From: Basidiobolus ranarum
Lineage: Eukaryota > Basidiobolomycota > Basidiobolomycetes > Basidiobolales
NCBI GenBank assembly: GCA_040143965.1
Contig: JASJQH010000082.1
Location: forward strand, 1-32,482
Reading direction: 5' to 3'
DNA: 32,482 nucleotides
Position numbers and translations under genes: made by a program. This document shows positions 10,536 through 21,995 of this stretch, in pieces. Every line of letters starts with the position of its first letter. The first letter of the stretch is position 1. The notes under the pieces were generated by a model, which saw nothing but the letters and a program-made list of their open reading frames with translations, was not told where the DNA came from and did no database searches.

Positions 10536-12123
10536 ATGTCGCAGTCTTCCACTTTCTCCACCAAAACTAAAGGCTACCCTGGACTTAGTTCAACTAACCA
10601 TGGTGCTTCGGTACGCTCTCACAACAAAGTTAGAGTAGCATATTTTCATGAGGAAGAAGTTGGAAATTTCCATTATGGTGTACGTATATCGACAGATTTG
10701 CCTTTTTGCCGTATGTACTAACTTGATCCTTTCAGGAACATCACCCCATGAAGCCTCACAGATTAACTCTAACGAACAATTTGGTATTGAATTATGGCCT
10801 ACATCGCAAGCTCGACATTTATCAACCGCGAAAAGCAACAGAACAAGAGTTACTGGATTTTCATTCCTCCGATTACATAGATTTCCTGAAACGGTACTTC
10901 TAAACTTTTTCTAGGCTTCATATATGAGCTTATTACGAATATTTTTTGGCGATCTGAAGACTTACCAAACTCTACTTTCCTCTAGAGTTACCCCAGAAAA
11001 TGTAGATTCATTTAGTCAATGCTTTTCACGGTTCAATATAGGTGACGATTGCCCAATTTTTGAAGGAATGTATGATTTTTGCCAAATATCTTCTGGTGCT
11101 TCTCTTGAAGCAGCAAGAAAGTTACTCTCAGGTGGATGTGACATTGCGGTCAATTGGTCAGGTGGGTTACATCACGCCAAGAAATTCGAGGCCTCCGGTT
11201 TCTGTTACGTCAACGATATTGTGCTGGCAATTCTCCAGTTACTACGGTTAGTATGACAATGCAGTTCTTTCTTAGTGGTTGATTCTAACGTGTGAACTAG
11301 CTATCATCCTCGGGTTCTGTATATCGATATCGATATTCATCATGGGGACGGTGTACAGGAGGCGTTCTATACCACAGATAGAGTAATGACTGTATCGTTT
11401 CATAAATACAACGGAGACTTTTTCCCAGGCACTGGCCACATTGATGAGATTGGATCGACTTTAGGGAAATACTTCGCGTTGAACGTTCCTCTTAAGGATG
11501 GTATTGATGATCAATCCTACACGTGGCTTTTTAAATCGGTCATGGAGAATGTGATCAACTCCTTCAGACCGTCGGCGATAGTGTTACAATGTGGAGCAGA
11601 TTCTTTAGGTTGCGATCGTTTGGGTTGCTTTAACTTGAGTATCGCCGCACATGGAGAATGTGTTAGATTTATCAAAGGATTTGGAATACCTACATTGGTT
11701 GTTGGTGGTGGCGGGTATACGGTAAGAAATGTAGCTCGATGTTGGACCTACGAGACTTCCATCATAGTAGATACCGAACTAAGTAACGACCTACCTTCGA
11801 ACACCTATTACGATTTCTTTGCACCCGATTACAAGTTGCATCCTAAGCTTTCTGGAAGAGTAGAAAATCTAAACACACGCTCCTACTTGGAGCAACTACG
11901 AACACGTGTATTTGAGCATCTACGCTATTTAAACGGAGCACCCAGTGTCCAAATGCAGGAAATTCCACCTGACATCCAAGGATTTCTTGATGATGATGGT
12001 AGGCAAGACGAAGACGAAGATAGAAATCCCGACAGGAGACATGATAGTTACGTGGAGGTAGACAATGACTTTTATGATGATGACCGGGACATAGACCAAG
12101 ACGGGATGGAGATTGAAGTGTAA
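10536..12123 (+). CDS. RPD3: class I histone deacetylase (Rpd3/HDAC1-2 type)
   Basis: A four-exon gene, join(10536..10679,10736..10893,10986..11246,11301..12123), encodes 461 residues, close to yeast Rpd3 (433) and human HDAC1 (482). It removes acetyl groups from histone lysines and acts in nuclear Sin3-type co-repressor complexes. [21 protein letters not shown] is the class I N-terminal block. The catalytic His pair is H163/H164 (GLHHAKK), zinc ligands are D199 and H201 (DIDIHHGDG) and D293, and the transition-state Tyr is Y327 (GGGGYTVRN). One oddity is [10 protein letters not shown], where class I enzymes normally have ADSLSGDRLG. The last 60 residues form an acidic Asp/Glu-rich tail. Introns are 54-92 bp, GT-AG. 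The gene converges with NEDP1, with 295 bp between stop codons. Confidence 0.96.
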
Positions 12124-12418
12124 TCCATCGCTCTCAATCCTTGGTCTTCTCTCCCCCCCTCCCGCAAAGCACAGTTGTTACTCGATTATTTCTCTCTCCT
12201 TTACTACCATTTCGTGTAATACAGATTCTCTTCTTTTGATTTGTAAATATATATCTGAAGTTTTGATTTTGACTCTAATTCAACACCCATTCTTGTTAAT
12301 AATATATTCGAGGGTGACAATGATTATTGAAACGGATACAAATAATTTATTGGAATGAAAAGTAGTTATTCCGTTAGTCACATCAACCATGAAGAATATC
12401 CGTTGGTTAATTTTGAGA

Positions 12419-13446
12419 TTAATTTACACGGGGTTGCGAAGTACTGGCCAATTCAAATATCAAATTTTTCATACGTTGTCTTTCAACATTAGGTTGGACC
12501 ACTTCTTCGTGATGAGCAGTCCAAAATCCTTCAAAGTTATAACTTGCTCTATCTTTCATAATATTGAGTAATCTTTTGGATAATAATTCGGTAACACTTA
12601 TCACGTAGATTCCACAATCGTAACCTTGAATACAAGAGAATTATTCGCTAAAATTTTTAGAAAGTATCAAAATCTTGATAAATATTTGGTCTTATCCTTA
12701 CCGTTACTTTGTTGTGGTGTCTCCATAGCTTTAAACTGCGCGTCTATCATCATGAATTACATTTAGTTTCAGAAGAATACAATGAAATTGGTTTGTAATC
12801 GGGACTTATTTACCTTTCAAACCCAATATATGGGTGAATTTCTTGGCAGTATGCTCTGCGTGCTTTAAATTCAAATCACGTATAGAGTCATAGTAGTAGA
12901 ATGTGTTGCTATTACGGTGAAATACCATAAGTGACCTATGATGTGGTTGAAATTTCGAATAAGTAAGCTTGTATTAGAGGTATCCTTGAGTCAAAGATAT
13001 TATTAGTAGGAACCTTACCAATGACTTCCACCTACTCCCTCACTTGTATTATCGTTAATAGGAATAAATAAAAGTTGACGTTGGGGTAAGTCTTTGGGTA
13101 GAGCAGAAGCGAAATCACTCGTATCTAAGAAAGATATTTTAGCTTGGGTGAAAAAGGAATTTCTTTCCTTGTTGAAATAAAAAATCCAAATACCAACGGC
13201 GTGAGCTATCAAATGAACAAACGCAGGTCTTAAATAAAGAATTTCATGACTCTGTAAAGTTCTTTCAAGAAATCTGAAAATAAAGTTGAACCAATTAGCG
13301 TTGGTAAGTGTAAGTAGAAAGTTAAGAGACCATTACTCGTAAAAGAAATCAATGATGGCATCATTTATCCATTCTCCTTCCTCTAGTAAGTTCACATCTC
13401 CCACACGAAGAATGGAATTGTGATACTCCAATAATATATCTGACAT
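12419..13446 (-). CDS. NEDD8-specific protease NEDP1/Den1 (SENP8), C48 family
   Basis: Five exons, complement(join(12419..12624,12702..12743,12814..12935,13019..13273,13337..13446)), give 244 residues; human SENP8 has 212. The enzyme removes NEDD8 from proteins other than cullins and can mature NEDD8. The start MSDILLEYHNSILRVGDVNLL aligns with the SENP8 N-terminus. FIPINDNTSEGVGGSHWSLMV matches the signature around the catalytic His, and QQSNGYDCGIYVI the Cys block. The triad is H121, D138 and C180 with oxyanion Gln Q174; spacing agrees with human H102, D119, Q157, C163. The GGSHW tryptophan codon is split by an intron. Exon 4 has only 42 nt and exon 5 uses a ttcaag acceptor, so simple ORF calling misses the gene. 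Confidence 0.92.
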
Positions 13447-14190
13447 GTATTAGGGTACTATGTAGTGAATTTGTAATATGTAGTGAATCTTCAAGTCTAT
13501 ATATCTACTTTCAATTATGTTCGATGACCTCATCAAGTCAACTTGACGCCATTGTAGTAAATGTAATCGCTAGCTTGATTTGGCTAAAAGGATGACCTTG
13601 ACGTCACTGGTGACCAACTCAAAATATCTCACTTTCTCGTCTAGTTTCGTATATCAGAGTCCATCATAGTTGTTGTTTTGGCTTTTATTATGTTTGTTTT
13701 TGGGGGATTTTTTTGGGGATTTTTTGATGCTTTTTTTGGTATTTTTAGACGAGATAGAATGTGAATCAATAATAAACTCGGTGAAAGCTTTCTAACAGGC
13801 TTATACGCAGATGATAAAAGGGAAATGGGGAATTGAAAATTAGCTTCTACACTGAGAGAAACCAGGCGACTGGAGTGGTTTTGTACAAAGGCTTGATCAA
13901 ATAGAAAGACCCGAGAATCGAGGGTTAATAAAGAACACATAAAACGAGGGGAAGTAGGGGTAGAGGGTTGACTTAGTCTATGTGATGGTAAAGATGTATT
14001 AAACGAAAGGAGGATTCAGATAACAAATCATAGAATAATAGAGACGATACGAAAGTCTATTGCTATGGCTTTCTTTATCACCCACTTATCTATAAATATG
14101 TATATGTATAATGGTTTTTAAAGGTGACAATAACGAATAAAACTGAGTTTGAAATATTCTGAATATCAGGTATGATGAATAGTGAATGGT
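13447..14190. other. intergenic region between NEDP1 and LARP1
   Basis: The left part is the NEDP1 promoter. A G/T-rich low-complexity tract at 13671-13745 (runs of T and G such as gggggattttttt) follows, then the 3' flank of LARP1. A 99-codon frame on the minus strand (13641-13940) crosses the tract, has biased low-complexity content and no recognisable domain, and is not annotated. Confidence 0.6.
13599..13606. promoter_or_regulatory. CRE palindrome TGACGTCA
   Basis: A perfect 8-bp cAMP-response-element palindrome lies 153 bp upstream of the NEDP1 start codon. In fungi such sites are bound by ATF/CREB-type bZIP factors (Atf1, Sko1). Function here is inferred. Confidence 0.4.
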
Positions 14191-16866
14191 TTACTTGGCA
14201 ACAACTGCTTCTTTCTCTTGTTTAAGTTGTTTGATATGGTTTTGTCTTTCTTGCTGGGCCTTACGGAAATCTTCAAGGGTCTTGAAGTCAGTGAGGATTT
14301 TAGCAAGAGCATCATTGGCTTTAACATGGTTGGTTTCTTTGTCCTTTCTGTAGTACAAGTAGGCCCAGAACTTCTCGAGACCATACAAAAATCCATTTTC
14401 ATAATCAGCAAGAGTAAGTTCTTGGAATTCCTCGAAAATTTCGGGACGGAATTTCTTCTCTAAACCATAAGAGAAGAAGCGGAAAAGACATTCCAAACCA
14501 TAACGGTAATTGGCCTCAGCATCTTCAACGGCAAGACGTTTGAATTCGTTATAAACCTTGCGATTGAAATGATCACGCAAGAAATGAGACCAGAAACGGA
14601 AGAGTGTATTCATCTCTTGAGAGTGACCGATACCCAAGCGCTTACGTTCTTTGAGAGCCTTAGCGTGGTATTTGTAATATTTGTGTTGCATAAAGCCATT
14701 CTCACGCAAAAGATCATGACTAGGATGCTGGAATGTAGGAAGAGATTGACCCAAAGAAGAAGAATAAACTCCATCCATATGGGCTCCAGGTGACATAGAG
14801 TAGGGAAGAGAATTGGGAGGAGTGGCTTCTCCAGGGTGGTAAGGTTGATCACCAAGTACCCAACCAACAGCAGCTTGAGAGTGATGTTGTCTGGAGTCGG
14901 GAATCTTCATACCACTTCTTCTATAGCTACCGAAGCTGGCGCCATAGCTGGCTCCGTAACTTCCGCTAAGACTGCCATAAGGAGTTCTTTGTCCCTTGAT
15001 AGGATAGAATTTGGGTGCGCGCTTCTTCTTTTTCTTCTTACGGTCATTGTCTTGGACAATGATAGTCTTACTGGAAAGACCAGTAGCCAAACCGGCGCCC
15101 ATGCCAGCGTCAACAGAACGGGCAGATTGTTGCAAACCATTGAATTGTTCTTGGGGAACAGTTTCAACCTTGGTATTGGATGCAGATCTCTCATTAGGCT
15201 CCTTCTTTCTGAGAGCATGTTCATAATGATACAATCCTTCGTTAATCATTTCATTGATTTCCTCATCCATAGCCTTTCTGTCGAACTTCTCACTAGTTCT
15301 ATCATGACGTTTCTGGGTAAGAATCAAAATTCTGGCAACAGTATCTTCATCAATTTCTTCCATATCATCATCAAGATCAGATTCATCGGTACTATCGTAG
15401 TACTTCTGGACCTTACCACCGGCACTTGTATCTTGGCCTTCGAAATCCTCATCGAATTGGAAAAGATCATCATCATCATTAGATTTCTTAGGTTTAAGAG
15501 CAGGAGACAATAAAGAACGACGACGATTCAACTTGGCTTGAGGAGGGATAGGAGGTCTAGACGAGCTGTTAGCGGGGGATGATCTGGCTGATGTGGGAGG
15601 AACAGGAGGCTTGGCACTACCGAAAGGAGATTGGGCAGTTTGGGATTTGGAAGAAGGGGTAGAAACTTGCTTTTCTTCTTGTTGTTGTTGATTGGGGAAC
15701 AACCATCTAGCCCAATCACCCTTCTTTCTGACTTTCATGTCACTGACATCAACGATATCACTAGAGGCGAGGGCATCATGAACCATCTCCTCATCTTGGG
15801 TAAGGGACTTAACTCTGTTAAATCCAGCTAAGAAGGAAATAGGAACGTAACCCTCGGCATCCATGTGTGTGCGGAAATACACATCACGACACAAGTTCTC
15901 AATACTAAAATAGTACTCGATTTGAGCCTTAAGTTTGGTCTTCAAAGTCTCAGGATCCAACTTCTTCTTCTGACCTTGAGCTCTACGCTGTCCACTGGGG
16001 CGACGAGCGGAGGTGTATGCTTTGGTGTGCGAGTAAGAAACGCCTACAATAAAGTATTTAGTACTACATTGATATTCGGATTGTCCACATATGAATTACT
16101 TACGTTTCTCAGTAGGAGCAGGGTTTTCAGTACCGTTAAAATCACCATTAGGATGGGCTTTATTACGAATGAGGTTTGAAGCGCTACCACGTCTTTGTCT
16201 AGGACGAGAGCGAACATTTCCATTAGTTTGCTCCGGCTTTCCCTCGGCATTGGTTTTCTTGGGGTTACGACCGTTGGATTTATGGCTAATTTGAGCAGTG
16301 AAAGGAACCCACTTGCCACGACCTGAGATATTCAAAGAAATATATATATGAGCTAAACTAGTAGATAATCAATAATGATTGGATTTAATGGAAAAAGCAC
16401 CCACCCTTCTTGTTAGCACCTTTTTGGGGAGTTTCAGGTTTCTTTTCAGCCTCGGTGGCTTTGAGGGAAGCAGCAGGCTCAGGCCAGTCTATTTATCAAT
16501 GCAGGATCATACTTTCAGTATAAGGTTACTTATTATATTTAAAAGTAGCAAATTTGAGCTTATGTTAGGTCGAGTATATTGCATACCTCCCATACAAACG
16601 TATCAAACTCAGATGAAGTGAAGGTGTATAGATATATGCTAATGTATTTGTAGCTTACCAGAACTATTTCCAACAGGCTTAGTAGCCTCTGGCTCTCCGA
16701 CAGTTTCTTTTCTCACTTCCCAAACATTGACAGTTGGGGTAGGGACTGATTCAGTTTTTGGCGATTCCTCGTTAGAGGGGACTGTTTCGGTAACAGTTGT
16801 CTCACATTTTTGCTGCTGAACGGGAGCTTCAACAGCGGGAACTTGCTCGGTAGTTGGGGTAGTCAT
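14191..16866 (-). CDS. La-related protein 1 (LARP1) with La motif and DM15 region
   Basis: Four exons, complement(join(14191..16043,16104..16322,16405..16488,16659..16866)), encode 787 residues. LARP1 binds the cap and 5' end of TOP mRNAs and their poly(A)/PABP, and controls translation and stability of ribosomal-protein mRNAs in the cytoplasm. NVWEVRKE (exon 1), DWPEP (exon 2) and RGKWVPF (exon 3) are the short N-terminal motifs of the family. The La motif spans about residues 199-290 ([21 protein letters not shown]). A middle block, [27 protein letters not shown], matches the conserved LARP1 segment after the acidic stretch. The DM15 repeats (about 620-765) include [40 protein letters not shown] and [14 protein letters not shown], close to the human sequence. 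The start ATG at 16866 is followed by MTTPTTEQ. Intron 1 is 170 bp, long for this window. Confidence 0.94.
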
Positions 16867-18272
16867 CGTAATAATGTACCCTTGAATATTCAAGCTTAAC
16901 TTAGTTCGAAAAATAGGTTCCTAAGAGCGAGCAGTAATGTCGATAATAAAAAGCTTAGCTAGGAATTCGGGTTAACGAAAAGGGGCTAAACTTCAGCTCG
17001 AATGTAAAGAATGTAAGATAAACAAAAAGCTAGAAAATAAAATTTCTAGAGATGTACGTTGACTTAGGTTTAAGAAAGAGGAAAGTTGCTACTTTGAGAT
17101 AGTGTTAGACTAAAAAGATACAAGTCGCTGTTGATTTTTTTCTCGGGATAATATCGAGCTCTTACTGGTTGTCCGTTATGTTTTTCATAAAGTTTTTTTT
17201 CCATTTTTTTAGCAAAATTTTCGAACAAACTCGAATGTTTATCAAGCACAGATTTATTCAAATGAACTAACACAAATCATGATTAAGTATTCGCTTAAAT
17301 CCAGAATTTTGCTTAGTGAAGTGTAAGTTCTGGCTACATAATTTACTTTCTCGCTCGAAATTGATAATCATCTACGATTTCGTCTGAATGCTGTTCAATG
17401 TTTATATATTGTTGCGTTACTTTGTGTTCAATGAAAAAACAGGCCTGGGGTACCTATCGTAGGGATCCTGTTAAGCTGATGAATCGATGTGTACTTTATG
17501 ATCAACATGAGGCTTTTGTTCTACCATGCCTTTTGCTTGGGCACTTGATAGATTAATAGATTTGAATTCTTGCTGATGAGTTGAATGCGGATGGACGTTT
17601 GCGAGTCAGGCAGGCTGCACTAATAAAGTGTCGAAAGTTATCTGATCTAACACCTTTGTCCAAATGTAGTATTGATTGTCCACAATTTAGGTCTGTCGTA
17701 CTTCCAAAATAATACTGGATTTGTTATCAGATTCTTTTTAATCATTGTGCATAGTAATGTACATAGGAAAGATTACATATAGATTTGTCCCTCCTATCAG
17801 CCCACTCCAGCGTAGCCTGTATCCTGGATTCTCTCCAATCACGTTGCAATATATCTTCCTGCAGGCGCCGTTTAGCCGAAATCATACACTTTGTTAGACG
17901 TTTTGTGTTGATTTCTGTTTAAAGTCGCTATTTCTCCATTTGTTGGTGATTGGGCATGCTACATTACTATACTATTACTTACTATACATTTGCTATATAT
18001 TTCCCCATTGGTGACCAAGATCCGATCAAGATCACTAGGACCAATTGGTTCCAATGGAATAGATCTATTCACAAATGTGCTTTAATTCCCTGAATATATA
18101 TTTCGAGTAATGAGCATTGGATTCACAAGAAAAACTTTTCTAAGCACTGACAAGTGATTCATTTAGATTGCTTGTTATAGAAGTTTATATAATACCATAA
18201 ATTTCCTCCTTTACCCTTCTCCTTAGTGGCTATACACCGACTCTTAACCGTTCTATCCTGTGATTATTTACC
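16867..18272. other. divergent intergenic region between LARP1 and P450 reductase
   Basis: The 1.4-kb gap is the shared upstream region of two divergent genes. No frame has a recognisable domain; the short frames (for example 17070-17273 on the minus strand) lie in AT-rich DNA. A short minus-strand stretch near 17770-17885 reads MISAKRRLQEDILQRDW and looks coding-like, but it is isolated and unidentified. No tRNA was seen. Confidence 0.55.
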
Positions 18273-20539
18273 ATGTCGAACGCTACCTCAGATGCTTCAT
18301 CATCTACTTTTGGGACTTCTGATGTTATCATCATTTTAGCCTCAGTCGCTGTATCTGTGATATATTTGTTTCGTAATTCTTTGTTTGGCTCGAAGGAAAG
18401 TGACACCAAGCCTTCGTTGGCTACTAACCAAAATAGTGCCCTTGCCCCAAAGAAGAAAAACCGTAACTTCATCGAGAAGATGGAGGAGGCTGTAAGTTGA
18501 GCTGTTTTTACATAAGTTCTCTTATTTTTTAGCTAACCTATTGGTACCTTTTATAGAAAAAGAATGCGGTCATCTTTTTTGGTTCTCAGACTGGTACTGC
18601 TGAAGACCTCGCCGCTCGTTTGGCAAAAGAAGGTGAACAACGTTATGGTCTTCATTGCTTGGTGGTTGACCCCGAGGAATGTGATATGGAGCTCATAGAC
18701 CAGCTACCTGAAGATAAAATCGCCTTTTTCATTGCTGCCACTTACGGTGAAGGTGAACCTACCGATAACATCACTGATTTTATTACTCTACTCAATGACG
18801 AGGAACCTGAGTTTTCTAATGGTGCCGATCCTGACGGTGACGGTCACCCTCTAAAGAATCTTAACTATGTGGTATTCGGTCTTGGTAACAAGACTTATGA
18901 ATACTACAATGCTATTGGCCGTTTGATTGACTCTAAACTAACTAACTATGGTGCCAAAAGAATCGGTGAGCGTGGTGAAGGTGATGATGATGCTTCTATG
19001 GAGGAAGACTTTCTTGCGTGGAAAGATGATATGTGGAAGGCCGTATGTGAAACTATGGGTCTTGATCAATCAAATAAGGGTGATCAAGTAGTTACATTCA
19101 CTTATAAAATTACCGAACACGAAGAGAAAGCCGCCCCCTCCAAAGTTTATCAGGGTGAACTTTCTGATAGAGCAGACTCTGTCAAGTCCTCTTATGATTC
19201 TAAAAATCCTTACCTTGCACCTATTAAACTCACTCGTGAGTTATTCCAGACCTCAGATCGCTCTTGCATTCACGCCGAAGTTGACATTAAAGGAACTGGC
19301 ATGTCTTATGAAACTGGTGATCATTTAGGTATCTTCCCTGTCAACTCCGATGTGGAAGTCACTCGTCTTGCCAAGACCTTGGGATTGATAAGAGATAACA
19401 AACTTGATAAAGTTATTACTGTTGAAAGTGTAGATACTGATGCTGCCAGAAAGCATCCTTTCCCTGTTCCTACTACTTATCGAGTTATGCTTCGTCATTA
19501 TCTTGATATCTGTGCTCTTCCATCCCGTCAATTTTTCTCCGACCTTGCTTCTTTAGCCAACAATGAGCCTGTCAAGAAATACCTAAAGCATCTCGGTGAA
19601 GACAAAGATTTCTATCACTCTGAAGTGGTTGTTCCTTGTCATAATCTTGGTGAGATGCTTGAGATTCTTGAGAAGGTTCAAGATGCCATCCCGGTTGATC
19701 AACGCATGGAAATCCCTATTCCTTTATTAATTGAAGGCTTGGGTAGATTACAACCTAGATACTATAGTATCTCCTCATCTGGCTCTGTGTACCCAGATAC
19801 AGTTCACATCACTGCAGCAGTTCTCCAATATCAAACACCTGCCCATCCTGATCGTGTGAAATATGGTGTTGCTACCAACTATCTTTACTCCATCCATCGT
19901 CATATGGAGGGAACCGCAATAGAGGAGATTGCGGAAAATAAGCCTTTCCCTACCTATTATATTCATGGTGTTCACGATCAACAAGTTGTGGAGGCCAATA
20001 CCAATGATTCACAGCTGCTTATCAAAGTACCCGCCTATATTCGTAAGAGCAACTTCCGTCTTCCTACCGATTCTAAGAAACCAGTTATCATGATTGGTCC
20101 TGGTACCGGTATTGCTCCTTTCCGTGGATTCGTACAAGAAAGAATTTATCAAGTCGAACAGGGCAAAGAAGTTGGGCCAAATATGTTGTTCTTTGGATGC
20201 CGTCGTAGAGACGAAGATTTCCTTTACGTTAATGAATGGGAATCTATGTTCCAGAAACTTCCTAACAGTGAATTTATCACTGCTTACTCTCGCGAGCAAG
20301 AATACAAGGTCTATGTTCAGCATAAACTGAAAGAACGTCAAGAACAAATCTGGAACCTCATCAAGAACGAAGGAGCTTATCTATATGTTTGTGGTGATGC
20401 CAAGAACATGGCCAAGGATGTTCATAAAGTTATTGTCGAAACGGCCATGGAAGTAGGTGGTTTAGAGGAGGAACAGGCTAACGAGTATGTGAAAACATTG
20501 CGTACTGGAGGAAGATATCAAGAAGATGTCTGGGCTTAA
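18273..20539 (+). CDS. NADPH-cytochrome P450 reductase
   Basis: Two exons, join(18273..18491,18557..20539), encode 733 residues. The enzyme passes electrons from NADPH through FAD and FMN to cytochromes P450 on the ER membrane, supporting sterol synthesis and detoxification. An N-terminal anchor (about residues 17-34, DVIIILASVAVSVIYLF) is followed by a basic linker. The FMN domain shows FFGSQTGTAEDLA, ATYGEGEPTDN and FGLGNKTYEYYN. The FAD domain shows RYYSISSSG and the NADPH domain GPGTGIAPFRGFVQER, FFGCRRRDEDFLY and YVCGDAKNMAKDV. It ends GRYQEDVWA, with the aromatic residue that stacks on FAD. The intron (65 bp, phase 0) separates the anchor from the catalytic part. Codon choice is biased towards GGT, CTT and GCT-type codons, as in the H4 gene, which suggests strong expression. 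Confidence 0.97.
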
Positions 20540-21004
20540 TCTAGTTGACAGTGCATTACTTTTACTCATTTTCTAACTGCTATATAATTTATGCATTGTG
20601 TCCATACATTTGACATGTTTTCTTTTTACCCGTCAATATAATAATGTACCTGTAGTGGCACTCAGGTATTCTCATTTTCATCAAGGTACATTACCCTCAA
20701 AGCAATCTTAAGTAGACTTTATCACTTACTCTCCACTCCCGTTATCCTTTTGCCTATCGATTTCTCTTTACAAATGTCGATTACTAAATAAATGGATACA
20801 CCGTATTCTGATATTACTTGCTATTAAATGGGCTGATTTATATGTGTTTAAGAAGTACAGAATAAACCCACCTTCCAGATATATGGGCTTTATAGTTATG
20901 TAAATGCAGTAAGAATTAAACCCAACTCCCAGATACACGTTTATTTTACTCCAATTCAGTAGAAGCTTGTATAAATGAATTATATTAGATGCTTTCAATA
21001 GAAA

Positions 21005-21020
21005 ACGCGACGCGACGCGT
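21005..21020. promoter_or_regulatory. triple ACGCG (MCB-like) element upstream of histone H4
   Basis: The 16-bp string acgcgacgcgacgcgt is three head-to-tail ACGCG pentamers ending in a perfect MluI cell-cycle box ACGCGT. It lies 259 bp upstream of the H4 ATG. In fungi the MBF complex binds such boxes and drives G1/S transcription, which fits a core histone gene. Confidence 0.55.
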
Positions 21021-21200
21021 AATTTCAATGACTGCAATAAAGTCACCGAAATCACATTTATGATTGGCTACACACCAAAAAAGTGAAAGAAAAATGGAAC
21101 ACGTACCAAATATGGGAATTAGCTTTCCATAATTCTGGTTGATTCGTGATTTATTTAATGGATTTGGATTTTTTAAGAAATATGCATACGTGTTCCAGAA

Positions 21201-21210
21201 ATATTTAAAT
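21201..21210 (+). promoter_or_regulatory. TATA-like element of histone H4
   Basis: atatttaaat lies about 70 bp before the H4 start codon, a usual TATA position for a strongly expressed gene with a short leader. Assigned from position and sequence only. Confidence 0.4.
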
Positions 21211-21264
21211 AGTCCATGTCCTCCCCGAATAGATCAGGAAATTCATCCGTTTATTTCAACCTAA

Positions 21265-21591
<327 letters not shown>

Positions 21592-21995
21592 TTCCGTGGA
21601 TATATATCATCTTTTGTATGTTCTCCATCTTCTGTATCATATTTGTCCTTCGATATTGTTTAACGATAATAAAACCCATTACAATATATATTCCACTTGA
21701 CCACTTAATTGTTCGCAAATAGCTCTTATTAGCTTGTACTAGTAAAGTGCAATATCTTATATACGGTCGAGAGCAACTGCTAAGTGTTTGAAAAAAATAT
21801 ATAGCCTGGAAATTTACATGTCTTCATTTTATTAAAAAACACTCACGTAAGTGGGGGTAAATCTAAAATTATCTCCGTAAAATGATAAATGTATAAAAAA
21901 TAAGTGCCCTAAAACTTAGAATTTCCCTAATATTTTACAAGCATGGATATCTATTCTTTAAACATAAGAACTCCATTAAAATCGCTACAAAATAT
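21592..21995. other. intergenic region between convergent H4 and HMG-box genes
   Basis: About 400 bp of AT-rich DNA between two 3' ends, with the H4 polyadenylation signal. Nothing else was found. Confidence 0.6.

Noticed and set aside
13641-13940. 99-codon minus-strand reading frame
   Set aside because: It crosses a low-complexity G/T tract, its C-terminal half is a Lys/Pro/Asn run made by that tract, and it shows no domain or splice context.
14836-15513. 225-codon plus-strand reading frame
   Set aside because: It lies entirely antisense to the well-supported LARP1 coding exon and has no domain of its own.
17770-17885. Minus-strand peptide MISAKRRLQEDILQRDW.. as a possible gene
   Set aside because: It has some coding character, but is isolated, short, and has no splice partners or family match that I can name.
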